Assembly (NCBI GenBank): GCA_040219575.1
Contig: JAVJSD010000027.1
Coordinates: 1 to 64,000, forward strand
Length of the DNA: 64,000 nt
Direction of reading: 5' to 3'
Source: JAVJSD01 sp040219575
GTDB taxonomy: Bacteria; Planctomycetota; Planctomycetia; Pirellulales; Pirellulaceae
Below, piece after piece: positions 11,201 to 19,817 of the stretch. How positions within the stretch are numbered: position 1 is the first letter of the stretch; each line of letters starts with the position of its first letter. The notes under the pieces were generated by a model. It was given only the letters and a program-made list of their open reading frames with translations, was not told where the DNA came from and made no database searches. The position numbers and the translations under genes are program-made.

Positions 11201-11349
11201 GGGGGCGTGATCAGCTTTAACAACACCACGACCCACATGCCGTGAACGAGCGCCGGATTGCGAATCACCCGGCTCAAGGCGAAGACTCCCACGGCGAGGA
11301 GGGCCGCCACGGCCGCGTTGCTGAGGCCGGCTTGAAGGAGCCAACTCAT
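5227..11349 (-). CDS. M56 (BlaR1/MecR1-type) membrane metallopeptidase fused to a giant WD40-repeat domain
   Basis: 2040 residues. The N-terminal ~440 residues are BlaR1-like: a transmembrane pair at about 11-55, an Ala/Pro-rich linker, a hydrophobic segment at about 216-236, the zinc motif HELAH at 316-320, the downstream EEDCCDAW near 356-363 and a last transmembrane segment at about 427-443. In BlaR1/MecR1 this peptidase relays an external signal and inactivates the partner BlaI/MecI repressor, and the outside sensor follows the last membrane segment. Here that place is taken by an Ala/Glu/Lys-rich spacer and about 1500 residues of WD40 units (repeated 'SPDG..LA.G..D..v.LWd'), roughly 35 blades or about five propellers. 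No penicillin-binding sensor is seen. The gene starts 12 bp after blaI-like, so the two are surely one operon. The catalytic residues look intact. The stimulus is unknown; a protein or polymer ligand is an inference. Confidence 0.9.
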   Translation of the reverse strand: MSWLLQAGLSNAAVAALLAVGVFALSRVIRNPALVHGMWVVVLLKLITPPLFELPLPIARLAPPSAVEQRAESPIAASPAAASPAAASPATGESALQSKSLDVPPAAPPAAPPADPPNEIGTGASPVDARHLTSPAGDVVVFPSGGEVVIERPADGGDSPEGAARRDVARAQSQAPMQTLAAPPRPSPAAPQEAAQDAKAADAAFAYSILADPQWQLTLVNAIWLTGAAVMLLITLTRARRFHWLLHRSMRDSRELAWDVSKLARAAGVRRPPRVYLVSGAVSPMLWPLGLRPAILFPAKLAESLDRRSRETLLLHELAHYRRGDHWVRLLEVLAVCLHWWNPLVWWVRREVHRVEEDCCDAWVIAQRPESRSVYARALVEAIDFLSEAAPSLPPTACGIGYLDSVKRRLQRIMRGRASLGLSGAGKLIILVFALTLAPLLPTLRSAPAEEATAAEKTAAAEESPAEKKTDKETEKTDGSSPPASRIAARGGFSVGEAYEFENQAIVLLDEPAQIRGVALSPDGLVAASGGGEARTPGELVVWNLESGDEVFTLRYQRGVRSVAFSPDGKLLAAGTFNNTVELIQPATGETVASLTDSSSAINSVAFSPDGSRLAAGSLDKAIRLYNTDTHELVRTLNGHTDWVFFVAFSPDGKSLASCGRDKTLRIWNLETGQLRRSIETGREGECTAFSPDGKMVAVALWDGAVKLYNAESGDVIATLLYPERVDAGLAATLAFTPDGKTLLAAGANQTVKSWDLSTFEPVSEFKAHDQMVWALAVSADGSRLLTGGDDRVVKLWNAAEETPLATLVRRQVVEDRPEPILAIAWSADGSTIATSHEDLTIRLRDADSGALRRVLRGHDDVASAIAFSPDGTTLASGAADDTVRLWNVDTGELVRKLEGHTNWVFALAFSHDGKTLASGGYDKTIRLWDAASGESLASLAGHDAAVRSLSFSPDDKTLASGSSDRSVRLWDLASKKEIGKLLGHEGAVRGVAFSPDGTLLASGSEDKTVKLWNPGTKAEVRSLTGHGDMVWCLAFSAGGSTLASGGFDNEIKLWDPATGALRQTLRGHSEVVASLSFAPDTSALASAGYDRTIRLWKSKGPPLPVASALAMIHGEGNRLLTIAMSPDATLLAAAGQDKTVMLRDLRSGKMLKTIAGLNAPISDIEFSPDGRTLAVGTYGTKLNLSLWDVETSEKRCDLLGHSEGVRQVVFSSDGKRLASCGWDKTARIWDLKTQKSLHATPEQSLPISGVAFSPDGETFATSTGNWKEWRTPGEVKLWETKTGRELRTLGSHPHEVKGVFFEKTGNHLVSFGSGATRRWDLATNEEATRLFAGRTITAVASFPDGRQAAFGDTTGAITVFDFETGKATLQYAGHTELVFAVACSADGSLLASLSRDGSIRLWPTAPKGSLLDLHAGRYVVDAAVSPDGESVLCSGTGYIKLFDLSSGSLIREFDAPQGVKHTGIAFTPNGRRAVSCGSDRMVRVWDVASGGELRQLTGHSDELRCVAVSPDGSQAATGGFDKSIVIWDLNAGRLLRRLEGHRRSIWSIAYSPDGKLIASGGQLDAMLWDVDTGNSLKTISVGSQMSAITFSADGESLFTGQNNAALAQWDVETGELIWRKTAHTARITGACATPDGRHLLTGGLDGAVYKWDLRDDASPIRLATHSAESPEKNRVTALALSPDAVSIVTAGADGMVRRWNLDRELSDSSADLVRQWRVPGLTPTAKLVLRRTLTPSFEQVWCATFSPDGKRLAVGGRNKERRVLLYDAHTLKDPVSIDVGHDLVMCSAFSPDGRRLAIGSGAALKLWNVERRELEATLKGHTKSIRMISFSPDGRRVATAGDDGKTIVWNAAEGKQLLSISSQDGLAFYCVAYSPDGRMLATGGGDWKTRQKTAVKLWDAETGRLLKTLPDSEEVTNGLAFSPDGKLLAARAADLAIALWNVDSGQQVTKFDRLRGTRSIMFSPDAQRLVASSSTDSGIITVIDPDTSHLIAQVDAHDANIFSIAFSPDGQTLATASADGTAKLWSIEQDSQEEETTTP

Positions 11350-11361
11350 GCATCACCTTCC

Positions 11362-11739
11362 TTACTCTTGCAGGTCGTCGATGAGAGACCGCAGCAGTTC
11401 GCGCTGTTTTTTCGTCAGCCGCTCGTGCCGCGCCGCGTGCGTAAGCAGAGGAGTAATCGAGCCGTCGCAAAGAGATTCCGCGACTTCGCGCAGCCGGCGA
11501 TCGACGAGATCGTCTCGCCCCACCGCCGCCGCGAATACGTGCACCGCATCGCCGCGATCGCGGCTGACGCAGTCCTTCGCCTCCAGTCGTTCGAGCAACT
11601 TCTTGACCGTGGAGTACTGGGCGTCGTCGCCGGCGTACAAAGCCGTCGTCAGTTGGCGAATCGTCTGCGGTCCCTGCTCCCACAACTGCCGCAACACGGC
11701 GAGTTCAGCCTGCGTCACATCTTGTGGTTTTCGCGCCAT
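11362..11739 (-). CDS. BlaI/MecI/CopY-family transcriptional repressor
   Basis: 125 residues, the usual size for the family. A winged-helix DNA-binding N-terminus is visible (QDVTQAELAVLRQLWEQGPQTIRQLTTAL, then YSTVKKLLERLEAKDCVSRDR), followed by the helical dimerisation tail with HERLTKKQRELLRSLIDDL. BlaI-type repressors bind dyads in their own promoter and are inactivated when a partner M56 membrane peptidase is triggered. The next gene, 12 bp downstream, encodes exactly such a peptidase. An AGGGAGAG purine stretch precedes the ATG. Two matching dyads overlap its predicted promoter, so autoregulation is expected. Confidence 0.92.
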   Translation of the reverse strand: MARKPQDVTQAELAVLRQLWEQGPQTIRQLTTALYAGDDAQYSTVKKLLERLEAKDCVSRDRGDAVHVFAAAVGRDDLVDRRLREVAESLCDGSITPLLTHAARHERLTKKQRELLRSLIDDLQE

Positions 11740-11758
11740 CGAACGTGGCTCTCCCTAG

Positions 11759-11807
11759 GACAGAATGTCACAGGCCGCACCATAAGACACTTTGTCCTAC
11801 CTGTCAA
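11759..11807 (-). promoter_or_regulatory. blaI-like promoter with two BlaI-type operators
   Basis: On the minus strand TTGACA (11802-11807) and TATGGT (11779-11784) are separated by exactly 17 bases, a sigma-70-like layout. The 11-bp dyad GACAAAGTGTC (11786-11796) lies inside the spacer. A second dyad, GACATTCTGTC (11759-11769), lies about where transcription would start. Both fit GACA-N3-TGTC and their starts are 27 bp apart. BlaI/MecI operators of other bacteria have a related ACA...TGT core. Confidence 0.7.
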
Positions 11808-11879
11808 CTATTTTGTCGACGGTTGTCGCAAGTTGCTGGAAACGGCTCCGAGCGGAGCATTTCAAGGCCGGCGGCCGAC

Positions 11880-14366
11880 TCACTTCCAGGCCGCGACGGC
11901 GTCGCCGGATTCGGCGCTCCATGTCGGCGCCCAGGCCAACGCCACCAGTTGCGCCACGATGTTCGACTTCTTCGGCTTGAGGGTCTTGGTCGACAGTTCG
12001 ATCGTGGTGGGATCGATCTTGTCCTGCAGGGCGTCGAGCTGCTGCTCGAACTTCGCCTCCATGTCGCGGAGTTGCTGCTGCAGCGATTCGACGTTTTCCT
12101 TGGCCCGGGCGACGTCGCCGGCCTGCTTTCTCGACCGGCCGACGCCGCGGGCCGTCGTCGCCGCCTTGCCGAGATTGGTCGCCGAGAGCGTCTTGCGGCC
12201 GAGCAGCGCGCCCAGCAACGTCGAGCCGGCGGAGACCGCGGTGCTCATCCAGGCCGAGCTGGATTGCGCCTGCTCACGCTCCACGGCTTGCTCCGCCTTG
12301 CGAATCCTTTCCTTGAGCGTGGCGTATTTCTTTCCGTACGCGGCCCGCAGCTTGTCGGCCTCGGCGTCGCGGGCTTCGCGGGCGGCCTGCTGAAGCCGGA
12401 TGCGGAAGTCGCGTTCCGTTTCGCCAGGATGCGAGTACTGCTTGAGCGGGTTGCAGTGAAACAACTCGAGCTTGCCGGATCGGTAGAGGTGATCGACCAA
12501 CTCTCGCCGCCACGTGGTGTAGCTCTTCGCCTTGCTGGCCGACGACGCCGGAGAGGCGAACGCCGCATCCTGGTTGTTGTGGGGTTCATTCTCCAGAGAA
12601 TCAAGATCCAGATCGACCGCCTCCGCTTCCGGCCAATTCGCGTCGCCGCTTTCGGGGAGTTCGGCCAACCAACAGCCGGGTTCCGCGTGCTCGACGCCCA
12701 GCCGCGTGTCGGAAAAGTGAATTGTCGCGGCGCCGAACAGCAGCGGTTGATACGACAGCACCGCGCCCTCGGGCGGCGGCCGGCGCACGGGCAAGAAACG
12801 CTCGGGCACATCCGGCGGAAGCACGGGACGCGAAGAGGAAGAGGGAGAGGAAGGCGAGGAGGAGGCGTTCGACGCCGGCGACGCGGTAGCCTTTACCGGC
12901 GCGAGCTGCGACAGATCGAGTTCGGGCTCGACTGGCGTATCGTCGCGCGCCGCGCGCTCCGCCGCCGTCAACGCCTTGATCTGGTCGCGCGTGAGCGGGC
13001 CGCGCAGGTACGACATCACCCACCGTGTTTGAAACACCACCGGGCCGTCTTCGTGCACGTTGTTGAGCAGGAACACTCGCTGGCCGAGTCCGGCGAGCGT
13101 CTGCTCCATCGCCGCACGATCGAACTTCGCCGCCGCGCTGGCCGCCGCTCCCTCCAGGCCTTCCAGCACGCGGGCCTTGTCGCGCTCCGTCTGCAGTCGG
13201 CCGATGAACCACGTGCCGGCGTTCGACAAACCCTTGTAGTCCAGATCAACGGGGTTCTGCGTCGCCAGCACCACGCCCACGCCGTACGCCCGCGCCTGCT
13301 TCAGCAGCGTGAGCAAAGGCTGCTTTGAAGGCGGATTGGCCACGGGCGGGAAGTAGCCGAAGATCTCATCCATGTAGATGATTGCCCGCAGGCTGGTGGT
13401 GCCCGGCTGGCTGCGCGTCCAGCTGACGATTTGATTCAGCAGCAACGAGACGACGAACATCCGCTCCGCGTCGCTCAGATGCGCGATCGAAATGATCGAC
13501 ATCCGCGGCTTACCGCTGGCCGTATGCAACAGCGAACCGACATCGAGCGGATCGCCCTGCAGCCAGGTTTCGAAGCCCGGCGAAGCCAGCAGGTTGTTAA
13601 GCAGCATCGCCAGTTCGAATCGTTGCTTGGAGGGGAAGACCGTCTCCAGCTCCATCACGCCGAGACGCTCGATCGGGGGCGTCTGCACGAGTTGCACCAG
13701 GTCGCCCAGGCCGATGTCGCGTCCCTCTTTCCAAACCTTCTCCAGGATCGCCGAGAGCAGAATGTGCTCGCGGCTCTTGATCGGATCGGCGTCGACGCCG
13801 ACCAGGCCCAGCAGGCTGGCGACGGTCCCCGCGATGCGGTCGCCCAGCGTTTCGGCGTCGTCGCGCACCGCCGGCGGCGGCGCGGCGAACGAGCTGAGCA
13901 CCGAAAGCGGCAGTCCGGAAAGGCTGCCGGGCGTGTAGATGGAGAAATCGGCCGCTTGCCGCAGTCGGCGAATCCGCTCGCCGTCCTGCCCCCACTGGCC
14001 GAGTCCATTCTTCCACAACTCCGCCTGACCGGCGGCGAATTCATCGGCGCTGACGCCGGCCTTGTGCGCGTCGTCGGCATTGACCCAGGGCTGGAAATCG
14101 CTTCCCCGCAGATCGGGAAACGTGAGCAGCAAATTGCCCAGGTCGCCTTTGGGGTCGATCACGATGGCCGGCACGCCGTCGATCGCCGCCTCTTCCAACA
14201 GCGCCAGACAAAGCCCCGTCTTGCCGCTGCCGGTCATCCCGACGCAGACCGCGTGCGTGGTGAGGTCCTTCGAGTCGTACAGCACCAGCTCGGGCGACGT
14301 TTCGCCCGACTGCTGATCGAACTTCCGGCCGAGGTAGAAGACGCCCAGTTTTTCGAAGTCTTGCAT
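11880..14366 (-). CDS. HerA/DUF87-type P-loop ATPase with C-terminal coiled coil
   Basis: 828 residues. Walker A GMTGSGKT is at 43-50, followed by a DPKGDLGNLLLTFPDLR block typical of HerA/VirB4-like ATPases. A Walker-B-like AIIYMDE is at 328-334 and a sensor-like VVLATQNPVDLDYKGLSNAGTW follows. The middle to C-terminus carries a Ser/Pro-rich linker, a region beginning PPEGAVLSYQPLLFGAATIHF and charged coiled-coil stretches (KERIRKAEQAVEREQ; ENVESLQQQLRDMEAKFEQQ). HerA-like ATPases move DNA or act with nucleases; this subfamily of free-standing 'ATP-binding protein DUF87' has no fixed function. Its ATG lies 7 bp after the stop of the HAD hydrolase gene, so the two are co-transcribed, although one partner is exported and the other cytoplasmic. 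No NurA nuclease is present nearby. Confidence 0.8.
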   Translation of the reverse strand: MQDFEKLGVFYLGRKFDQQSGETSPELVLYDSKDLTTHAVCVGMTGSGKTGLCLALLEEAAIDGVPAIVIDPKGDLGNLLLTFPDLRGSDFQPWVNADDAHKAGVSADEFAAGQAELWKNGLGQWGQDGERIRRLRQAADFSIYTPGSLSGLPLSVLSSFAAPPPAVRDDAETLGDRIAGTVASLLGLVGVDADPIKSREHILLSAILEKVWKEGRDIGLGDLVQLVQTPPIERLGVMELETVFPSKQRFELAMLLNNLLASPGFETWLQGDPLDVGSLLHTASGKPRMSIISIAHLSDAERMFVVSLLLNQIVSWTRSQPGTTSLRAIIYMDEIFGYFPPVANPPSKQPLLTLLKQARAYGVGVVLATQNPVDLDYKGLSNAGTWFIGRLQTERDKARVLEGLEGAAASAAAKFDRAAMEQTLAGLGQRVFLLNNVHEDGPVVFQTRWVMSYLRGPLTRDQIKALTAAERAARDDTPVEPELDLSQLAPVKATASPASNASSSPSSPSSSSRPVLPPDVPERFLPVRRPPPEGAVLSYQPLLFGAATIHFSDTRLGVEHAEPGCWLAELPESGDANWPEAEAVDLDLDSLENEPHNNQDAAFASPASSASKAKSYTTWRRELVDHLYRSGKLELFHCNPLKQYSHPGETERDFRIRLQQAAREARDAEADKLRAAYGKKYATLKERIRKAEQAVEREQAQSSSAWMSTAVSAGSTLLGALLGRKTLSATNLGKAATTARGVGRSRKQAGDVARAKENVESLQQQLRDMEAKFEQQLDALQDKIDPTTIELSTKTLKPKKSNIVAQLVALAWAPTWSAESGDAVAAWK

Positions 14367-14373
14367 GGCGGCG

Positions 14374-15369
14374 TTACTTGGGCGGAAAGATCGTCTTCCA
14401 ATCCGACTTCATGCTCACGACGATCCAGCCGTTGGCCTTGGCGTCGTCGAGGCCGCGCACCAACTGGCCGATGTGCGAGTCGCGGTCGTAGGCGTATTCG
14501 CGCTGGGCGTCGTCGTGGTGCACGAGCAGTCCCAGCCGCGGGCCTTGGCCTCCGGTGGTGTACTGCAGCATCTGGTAGTCGCCGTCGGAGTTGCCGAAGG
14601 CCAGGATCGGCCGCTTGCCGATGAATCGCTGAATGCCGACCGGCTTGCCCGCCTTGTCGTCGATGAAGTCGATTTCCGGCAGCTTGACCACCACCGGCCT
14701 GCCGTCTTCGACTTCGAACTTCGTCTTGCCGCTGCTGCCGACGACCTGCTCGGCCGGGATGCCGTAGACCGGCTGCGTCCAGGGGCGCATGAAGTCGATG
14801 CCGCCGCCGGAGACGATGAAGGTCTTGAAACCCTTGTCGCGCAGGTACGCAAGCAGTTCGAGTTGCGGCTGATAGACGCATTGGGTGTAGGGCCGGTCGA
14901 AACGGGGATGCCGCGCCGTTTTCAGCCACTGGGAGACGATGCCGTCGAATTGTTCGGTCGCCATGCCGCTATGGGTGACGGTGACCAGTTCGACAAGCCC
15001 CTGTTCGCCGGTCGCGGCGACGCCCTTTGCATCGCCGGCCAATAGCGACTTGAACGGCTCCTGCTTCTTCCACTCGGGATGCTCCGGCGCGAGCGCCTTG
15101 ACGCGATCGATCGCGAACGCCAGCTGCGTGTAGATCGGCTGTTCGACCCACAGCGTGCCGTCGTTGTCGAAGGTGGCGATGCGGTCCTCCGGCGGGACAA
15201 AGTCGGGCGAGCCCTCGGTGGTCACTTTCTCGACGAACTCGACGATGGCGGCTTTCGTCGCCGTATCGTTCCAGGAGGGAAGCGGCTCGGCGGCCTGTGC
15301 CGCCGCCGCGGACAGGGCCGCCATGCTCATGACGGCCGCGAGAAGACTTCGGGTGCAGGAGGGCTTCAT
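14374..15369 (-). CDS. secreted HAD-superfamily phosphatase-like hydrolase
   Basis: 331 residues with a clear signal peptide (MKPSCTRSLLAAVMSMAALSAAAAQA). HAD motif I is FDNDGTLW with the nucleophile pair at D68 and D70. Motif II is FIVSGGGIDFMRPW, and motif IV is GNSDGDYQM near residue 250. The overall form (a substrate cap between motif I and II, IATFDNDGTLWVEQP) matches exported phosphoserine-phosphatase-like HAD proteins, which act on small phosphate esters in the periplasm. An AGGTGA stretch sits five bases before the ATG. It is followed 7 bp later by the ATPase gene. Upstream, a strong hairpin separates it from the sulfatase gene, so it probably has its own promoter in the 350-bp gap. 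The substrate is not evident. Confidence 0.82.
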   Translation of the reverse strand: MKPSCTRSLLAAVMSMAALSAAAAQAAEPLPSWNDTATKAAIVEFVEKVTTEGSPDFVPPEDRIATFDNDGTLWVEQPIYTQLAFAIDRVKALAPEHPEWKKQEPFKSLLAGDAKGVAATGEQGLVELVTVTHSGMATEQFDGIVSQWLKTARHPRFDRPYTQCVYQPQLELLAYLRDKGFKTFIVSGGGIDFMRPWTQPVYGIPAEQVVGSSGKTKFEVEDGRPVVVKLPEIDFIDDKAGKPVGIQRFIGKRPILAFGNSDGDYQMLQYTTGGQGPRLGLLVHHDDAQREYAYDRDSHIGQLVRGLDDAKANGWIVVSMKSDWKTIFPPK

Positions 15370-15722
15370 GGTTCACCTGTTTATTGTGTCGTGTAGCGGT
15401 TGATCCATTTCGTTTAACGGCAAGCCGCAGGCGACGGCGTACGCGGGATGTTCCGCGGCGATCTCTCGTGGCGTCGTGCTCATCCTGTCGACTCCCGAGT
15501 CGTCCGGTCCGACGTCGTTTCCTGGCAGCCGCCGCCGACCGATTTCGCACAAAGCATTTTTAGCCCCAAACGCTGATCGAACGTTCCCGCCATCGCCTTC
15601 CGCTTGCCGCGAAGCGAGGCCTTTCCAATGAAACCGGCACTGGAAATACATGTCTCAATAATCGAGCAAAGCCGCGGGCCGCCACGTGAGCGGCCCGCGG
15701 GCTCCGAAGTCATGTCTACAGG
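15370..15722. other. 353-bp intergenic region
   Basis: The gap between the sulfatase stop and the HAD start holds the terminator-like hairpin described separately. Short open frames on the minus strand here have no recognisable features or credible start sites. It presumably contains the promoter of the HAD-ATPase pair, but no convincing -35/-10 pair was picked out. Confidence 0.4.
15672..15700 (-). terminator. GC-rich terminator hairpin after arylsulfatase gene
   Basis: CCGCGGGCCGC and GCGGCCCGCGG make a perfect 11-bp stem around a 7-base loop, 22 bases past the sulfatase stop codon. On the minus strand it is followed by CTTTGCTCGATT, only a weak U-run. It likely ends the sulfatase transcript before the HAD gene. 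Confidence 0.6.
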
Positions 15723-17381
15723 TTAGTTGCCGGTCGGCAGCGGAATGCTGACGCCATCCTTCTTGAGCGCGTCGCGGACGTACTGGAACCGTTGGTAGTT
15801 CGAGATGGTGATCGGCCCGGTGTACACTTCGCTCTGCAGCTTGCGGGGCGGATACTTGATGTACGTCTTCATCAGCTCCCCGATCGCCTCATTGAACGTG
15901 ACCAGCGTCCAGGTGCGCTCGGTGTAGTTGTTCATGAAGATGTCGTAGCGCTCCTGCGGGTCCTGCCACAGGTCGAAGATCTGCGGCACGGTGGCGACGT
16001 ACTTGTCGGGACCTTTCCAGCCGAGATTCGAATCGACCGCCAGGCCGCCGGTCGCCTGCCCGTCGTCGCCGCGGAGGTTGAACACCGCCTTGTAGTTGCC
16101 CACGCGGGCGGCTCCCGGCGTCAGCTCGTTCTCCGTGAAGTAGAACCACGACTTGCGGTCACTCTTGCCGTTTCCCAACAGCACGGGCGACATGTCGTAG
16201 CTGTCGAAGTAGATCGGCTCGCCTGCACGGTCCTGCTCGGGCAGCTCGACGCCCGCCACCGAGGCGAACGTGGCCATCAGATCGAGGCCGCCGACGATGT
16301 CGTGGTTGCGGACGCCGTCTTTGATCTTACCCGGCCAAACGGCGATGGCCGGCACGCGGTTGCCGCCCTCGCGGACGGTGCCCTTGGTGCCGCGCAGCGG
16401 CGTGTAGCCGGCGTCGGGATAGACGTCCTGCCAGGCGCCGTTGTCGGTGGTGTAGAACACCAGCGTGTTCTTATCCAGCTTCAGTTCGCGGAGCTTGTCC
16501 ATGACGTGGCCGATGCGCGCATCCAATTCGACGACCGAATCCGCGTACTTCGACTTGGAGAGCGACTTGTGCTCGTACTCCGGCGCCGGCAGGTTCGGCT
16601 GGTGGACCTTCATGAAATTGATGTTGATGAAGAACGGCTGATCGGGGTGCTTGGCGGCGTCCTCCAGGAACGTGAGGCCCGATTGCTCCACGTACTTGTC
16701 CATGAACGGAATGCCGACGACGCCTTTGTCCGGCGTGTCGACGTATTGGCCGTTCACTTTCCAATCCTCTTTCGCCTCTTCACCGGCGTCGCCGGACAAC
16801 GATCCCTTGGTCACCTTGTTGAACATCGCCCGCAGCTTGGGGTCCATGTCCGGGAACCACGTCGGATCGCCGTAGGTGTAGGCGTTGCAGTGGTACAGGA
16901 AGCAGTGCTCCATCTTGTCGTAACCCTGGGCGTTGGGCAGCGCGTAGTCGGATTCGCCCAGATGCCACTTTCCCGTGAAGTACGTGCGGTAGCCGGCCGT
17001 CTTGAGCACCGAGCCCAGCGTCCACTCGGCTTTCGGCAACCCGCCGCCTTGCCCCTGGAAGGCGACGGTGGTCATGCCGCTGCGATTGGGAATGCGGCCG
17101 GTTTGCATGGCGGCGCGGCCCGGCGTGCAACTCGGCTGGGCGTAGAATGAGAAGAACGTCATTCCCTCGCGGGCCATGCGATCGATGTTCGGCGTCGGCA
17201 TGCCGCGCCCTTCGCCGCCGCCATAGGGGCCGAGATCGCCGTAACCGGTGTCGTCGGAGACGATCAGCAGGATGTTCGGCTTTTTCTGCTGCGCGAACGC
17301 CGGGGCGAGTGCGCCGCATACCGCGACAAGCGCCGACGCTAGAACGATGAAGCTTCTCAACAGCAGCGTGCGACAACGCAT
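15723..17381 (-). CDS. secreted type I arylsulfatase
   Basis: 552 residues from the ATG at 17381, which is chosen because it gives a signal peptide (MRCRTLLLRSFIVLASALVA...APAFA); an in-frame upstream start at 17492 adds 37 residues with no export signal in front. The sulfatase fold is clear: metal-binding NILLIVSDDTGYGDLG (D43, D44) and active site C85-T-P-G-R inside PSCTPGRAAMQTGRIP. The C-x-P-x-R cysteine must be oxidised to formylglycine by a maturase, which is not encoded in this window. HLGESDYALP and FYTTDNGAW are further family motifs. Sulfatases of this kind cleave sulfate esters, in planctomycetes often from algal polysaccharides. It lies downstream of a second sulfatase on the same strand, with a large inverted repeat between them. 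Confidence 0.93.
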   Translation of the reverse strand: MRCRTLLLRSFIVLASALVAVCGALAPAFAQQKKPNILLIVSDDTGYGDLGPYGGGEGRGMPTPNIDRMAREGMTFFSFYAQPSCTPGRAAMQTGRIPNRSGMTTVAFQGQGGGLPKAEWTLGSVLKTAGYRTYFTGKWHLGESDYALPNAQGYDKMEHCFLYHCNAYTYGDPTWFPDMDPKLRAMFNKVTKGSLSGDAGEEAKEDWKVNGQYVDTPDKGVVGIPFMDKYVEQSGLTFLEDAAKHPDQPFFININFMKVHQPNLPAPEYEHKSLSKSKYADSVVELDARIGHVMDKLRELKLDKNTLVFYTTDNGAWQDVYPDAGYTPLRGTKGTVREGGNRVPAIAVWPGKIKDGVRNHDIVGGLDLMATFASVAGVELPEQDRAGEPIYFDSYDMSPVLLGNGKSDRKSWFYFTENELTPGAARVGNYKAVFNLRGDDGQATGGLAVDSNLGWKGPDKYVATVPQIFDLWQDPQERYDIFMNNYTERTWTLVTFNEAIGELMKTYIKYPPRKLQSEVYTGPITISNYQRFQYVRDALKKDGVSIPLPTGN

Positions 17382-17947
17382 TGCGCCACCTCTTTGATTA
17401 GGGAAAATCGGACGTGCGAACGGAATATCAACGGCGTTCAGACAGGGGGCGTCGTCTCCGCGAGTGTCGAGGTCGACCAAGGTCGACTTCACCTGCGACC
17501 ACCGCGACGGTGAGTGGAACCATCATTCCTTCAAAAAGTATAGTTCATCGAATTTCGCATCTTGACGCGGCGGATGACGCGAGAGAATTGCGAATTGCCG
17601 CGTGGATCGCGGCGGTTTCCACCGCCCCGCTGGGCAACTGTTTGGGGAAACCACGTTCATCGGCGATGTCGTTCCCCGTGTTTCATGTGCATGCCGATCG
17701 CGCTCGGTGACGGAAGTCACCAGCAGCGCGATCGGCACGGCTGCACTTGCGAGTTCGACGTTCGTCTACGGTCGCCGCGCGATCCGCAGGATCGTAGCCG
17801 TAGTCCGGAACAAGCCGTGCGCGGTTCCGGCATTTCTCAATCGCCGCGTGAACGAAAAGACGCACTCGCGCGTCGTCGTCCAGCGGCGCGTCCGCCGGAA
17901 CCGCGCACGGCTTGTTCCGGCCTACATGTCGCACCAGGCCATATAAC
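17382..17947. other. 566-bp gap between two sulfatase genes
   Basis: The 3' part carries the large inverted repeat at 17800-17925. From 17382 to 17799 nothing is recognised. The part next to 17382 should hold the translation start region of the downstream sulfatase and possibly its promoter. Confidence 0.4.
17800..17925. repeat. perfect 26-bp inverted repeat, 64-bp spacer
   Basis: The arms 17805-17830 and 17895-17920 (starting CCGGAACAAGCCG and ending in the complementary CGGCTTGTTCCGG) are perfect reverse complements. They extend outward five more bases (GTAGT/CCTAC) with one mismatch. The right arm starts 23 bases past the stop of the upstream sulfatase. Its GTAG...CTAC ends resemble the other intergenic repeats of this window. 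It is probably a paired REP-like element and may act as a terminator or mRNA stabiliser. Confidence 0.8.
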
Positions 17948-19516
<1,569 letters not shown>

Positions 19517-19817
19517 GACTACTCCTCTCGAATTCAAAGGTGAAAACTCAGATGTCCAAGGAATCGATGAACAAACTCAACGCGGCGGCGGTCTGCCGCA
19601 GCGTGTTGCCAAGCGTCGATGTTTCGTCCTTCAGCCGCGCACCAATAGCGACCCCTTGATGGCGGCGAATGTTTGTCGGCGGCGAGTCGGCCAAAGAGTA
19701 GAACGATTTATTGTGCCCAACTGTAGTTGCCGTGCAAGATTCCCGTTGGTTATTTTAGGATGAAGTTGAATTCACTATGAGAATCGAATGATAGCGCCTG
19801 TTTATCGGTGAGAAATC
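19517..19817. promoter_or_regulatory. divergent sulfatase / LysR control region
   Basis: This 301-bp region between divergent starts is noticeably AT-richer in its right half (about 19680-19810), as expected for promoters. LysR-family proteins typically bind T-N11-A sites in such regions. TTGAATTCACTATGAGAA (around 19767-19784) is a loose candidate, but no dyad is convincing. No open frame here looks real. Confidence 0.4.

Noticed and set aside
5227..11349. WD40 region as DNA-level tandem repeat
   Set aside because: The units are similar in protein only; the DNA copies differ widely, so this is an old protein repeat and not a repeat array.
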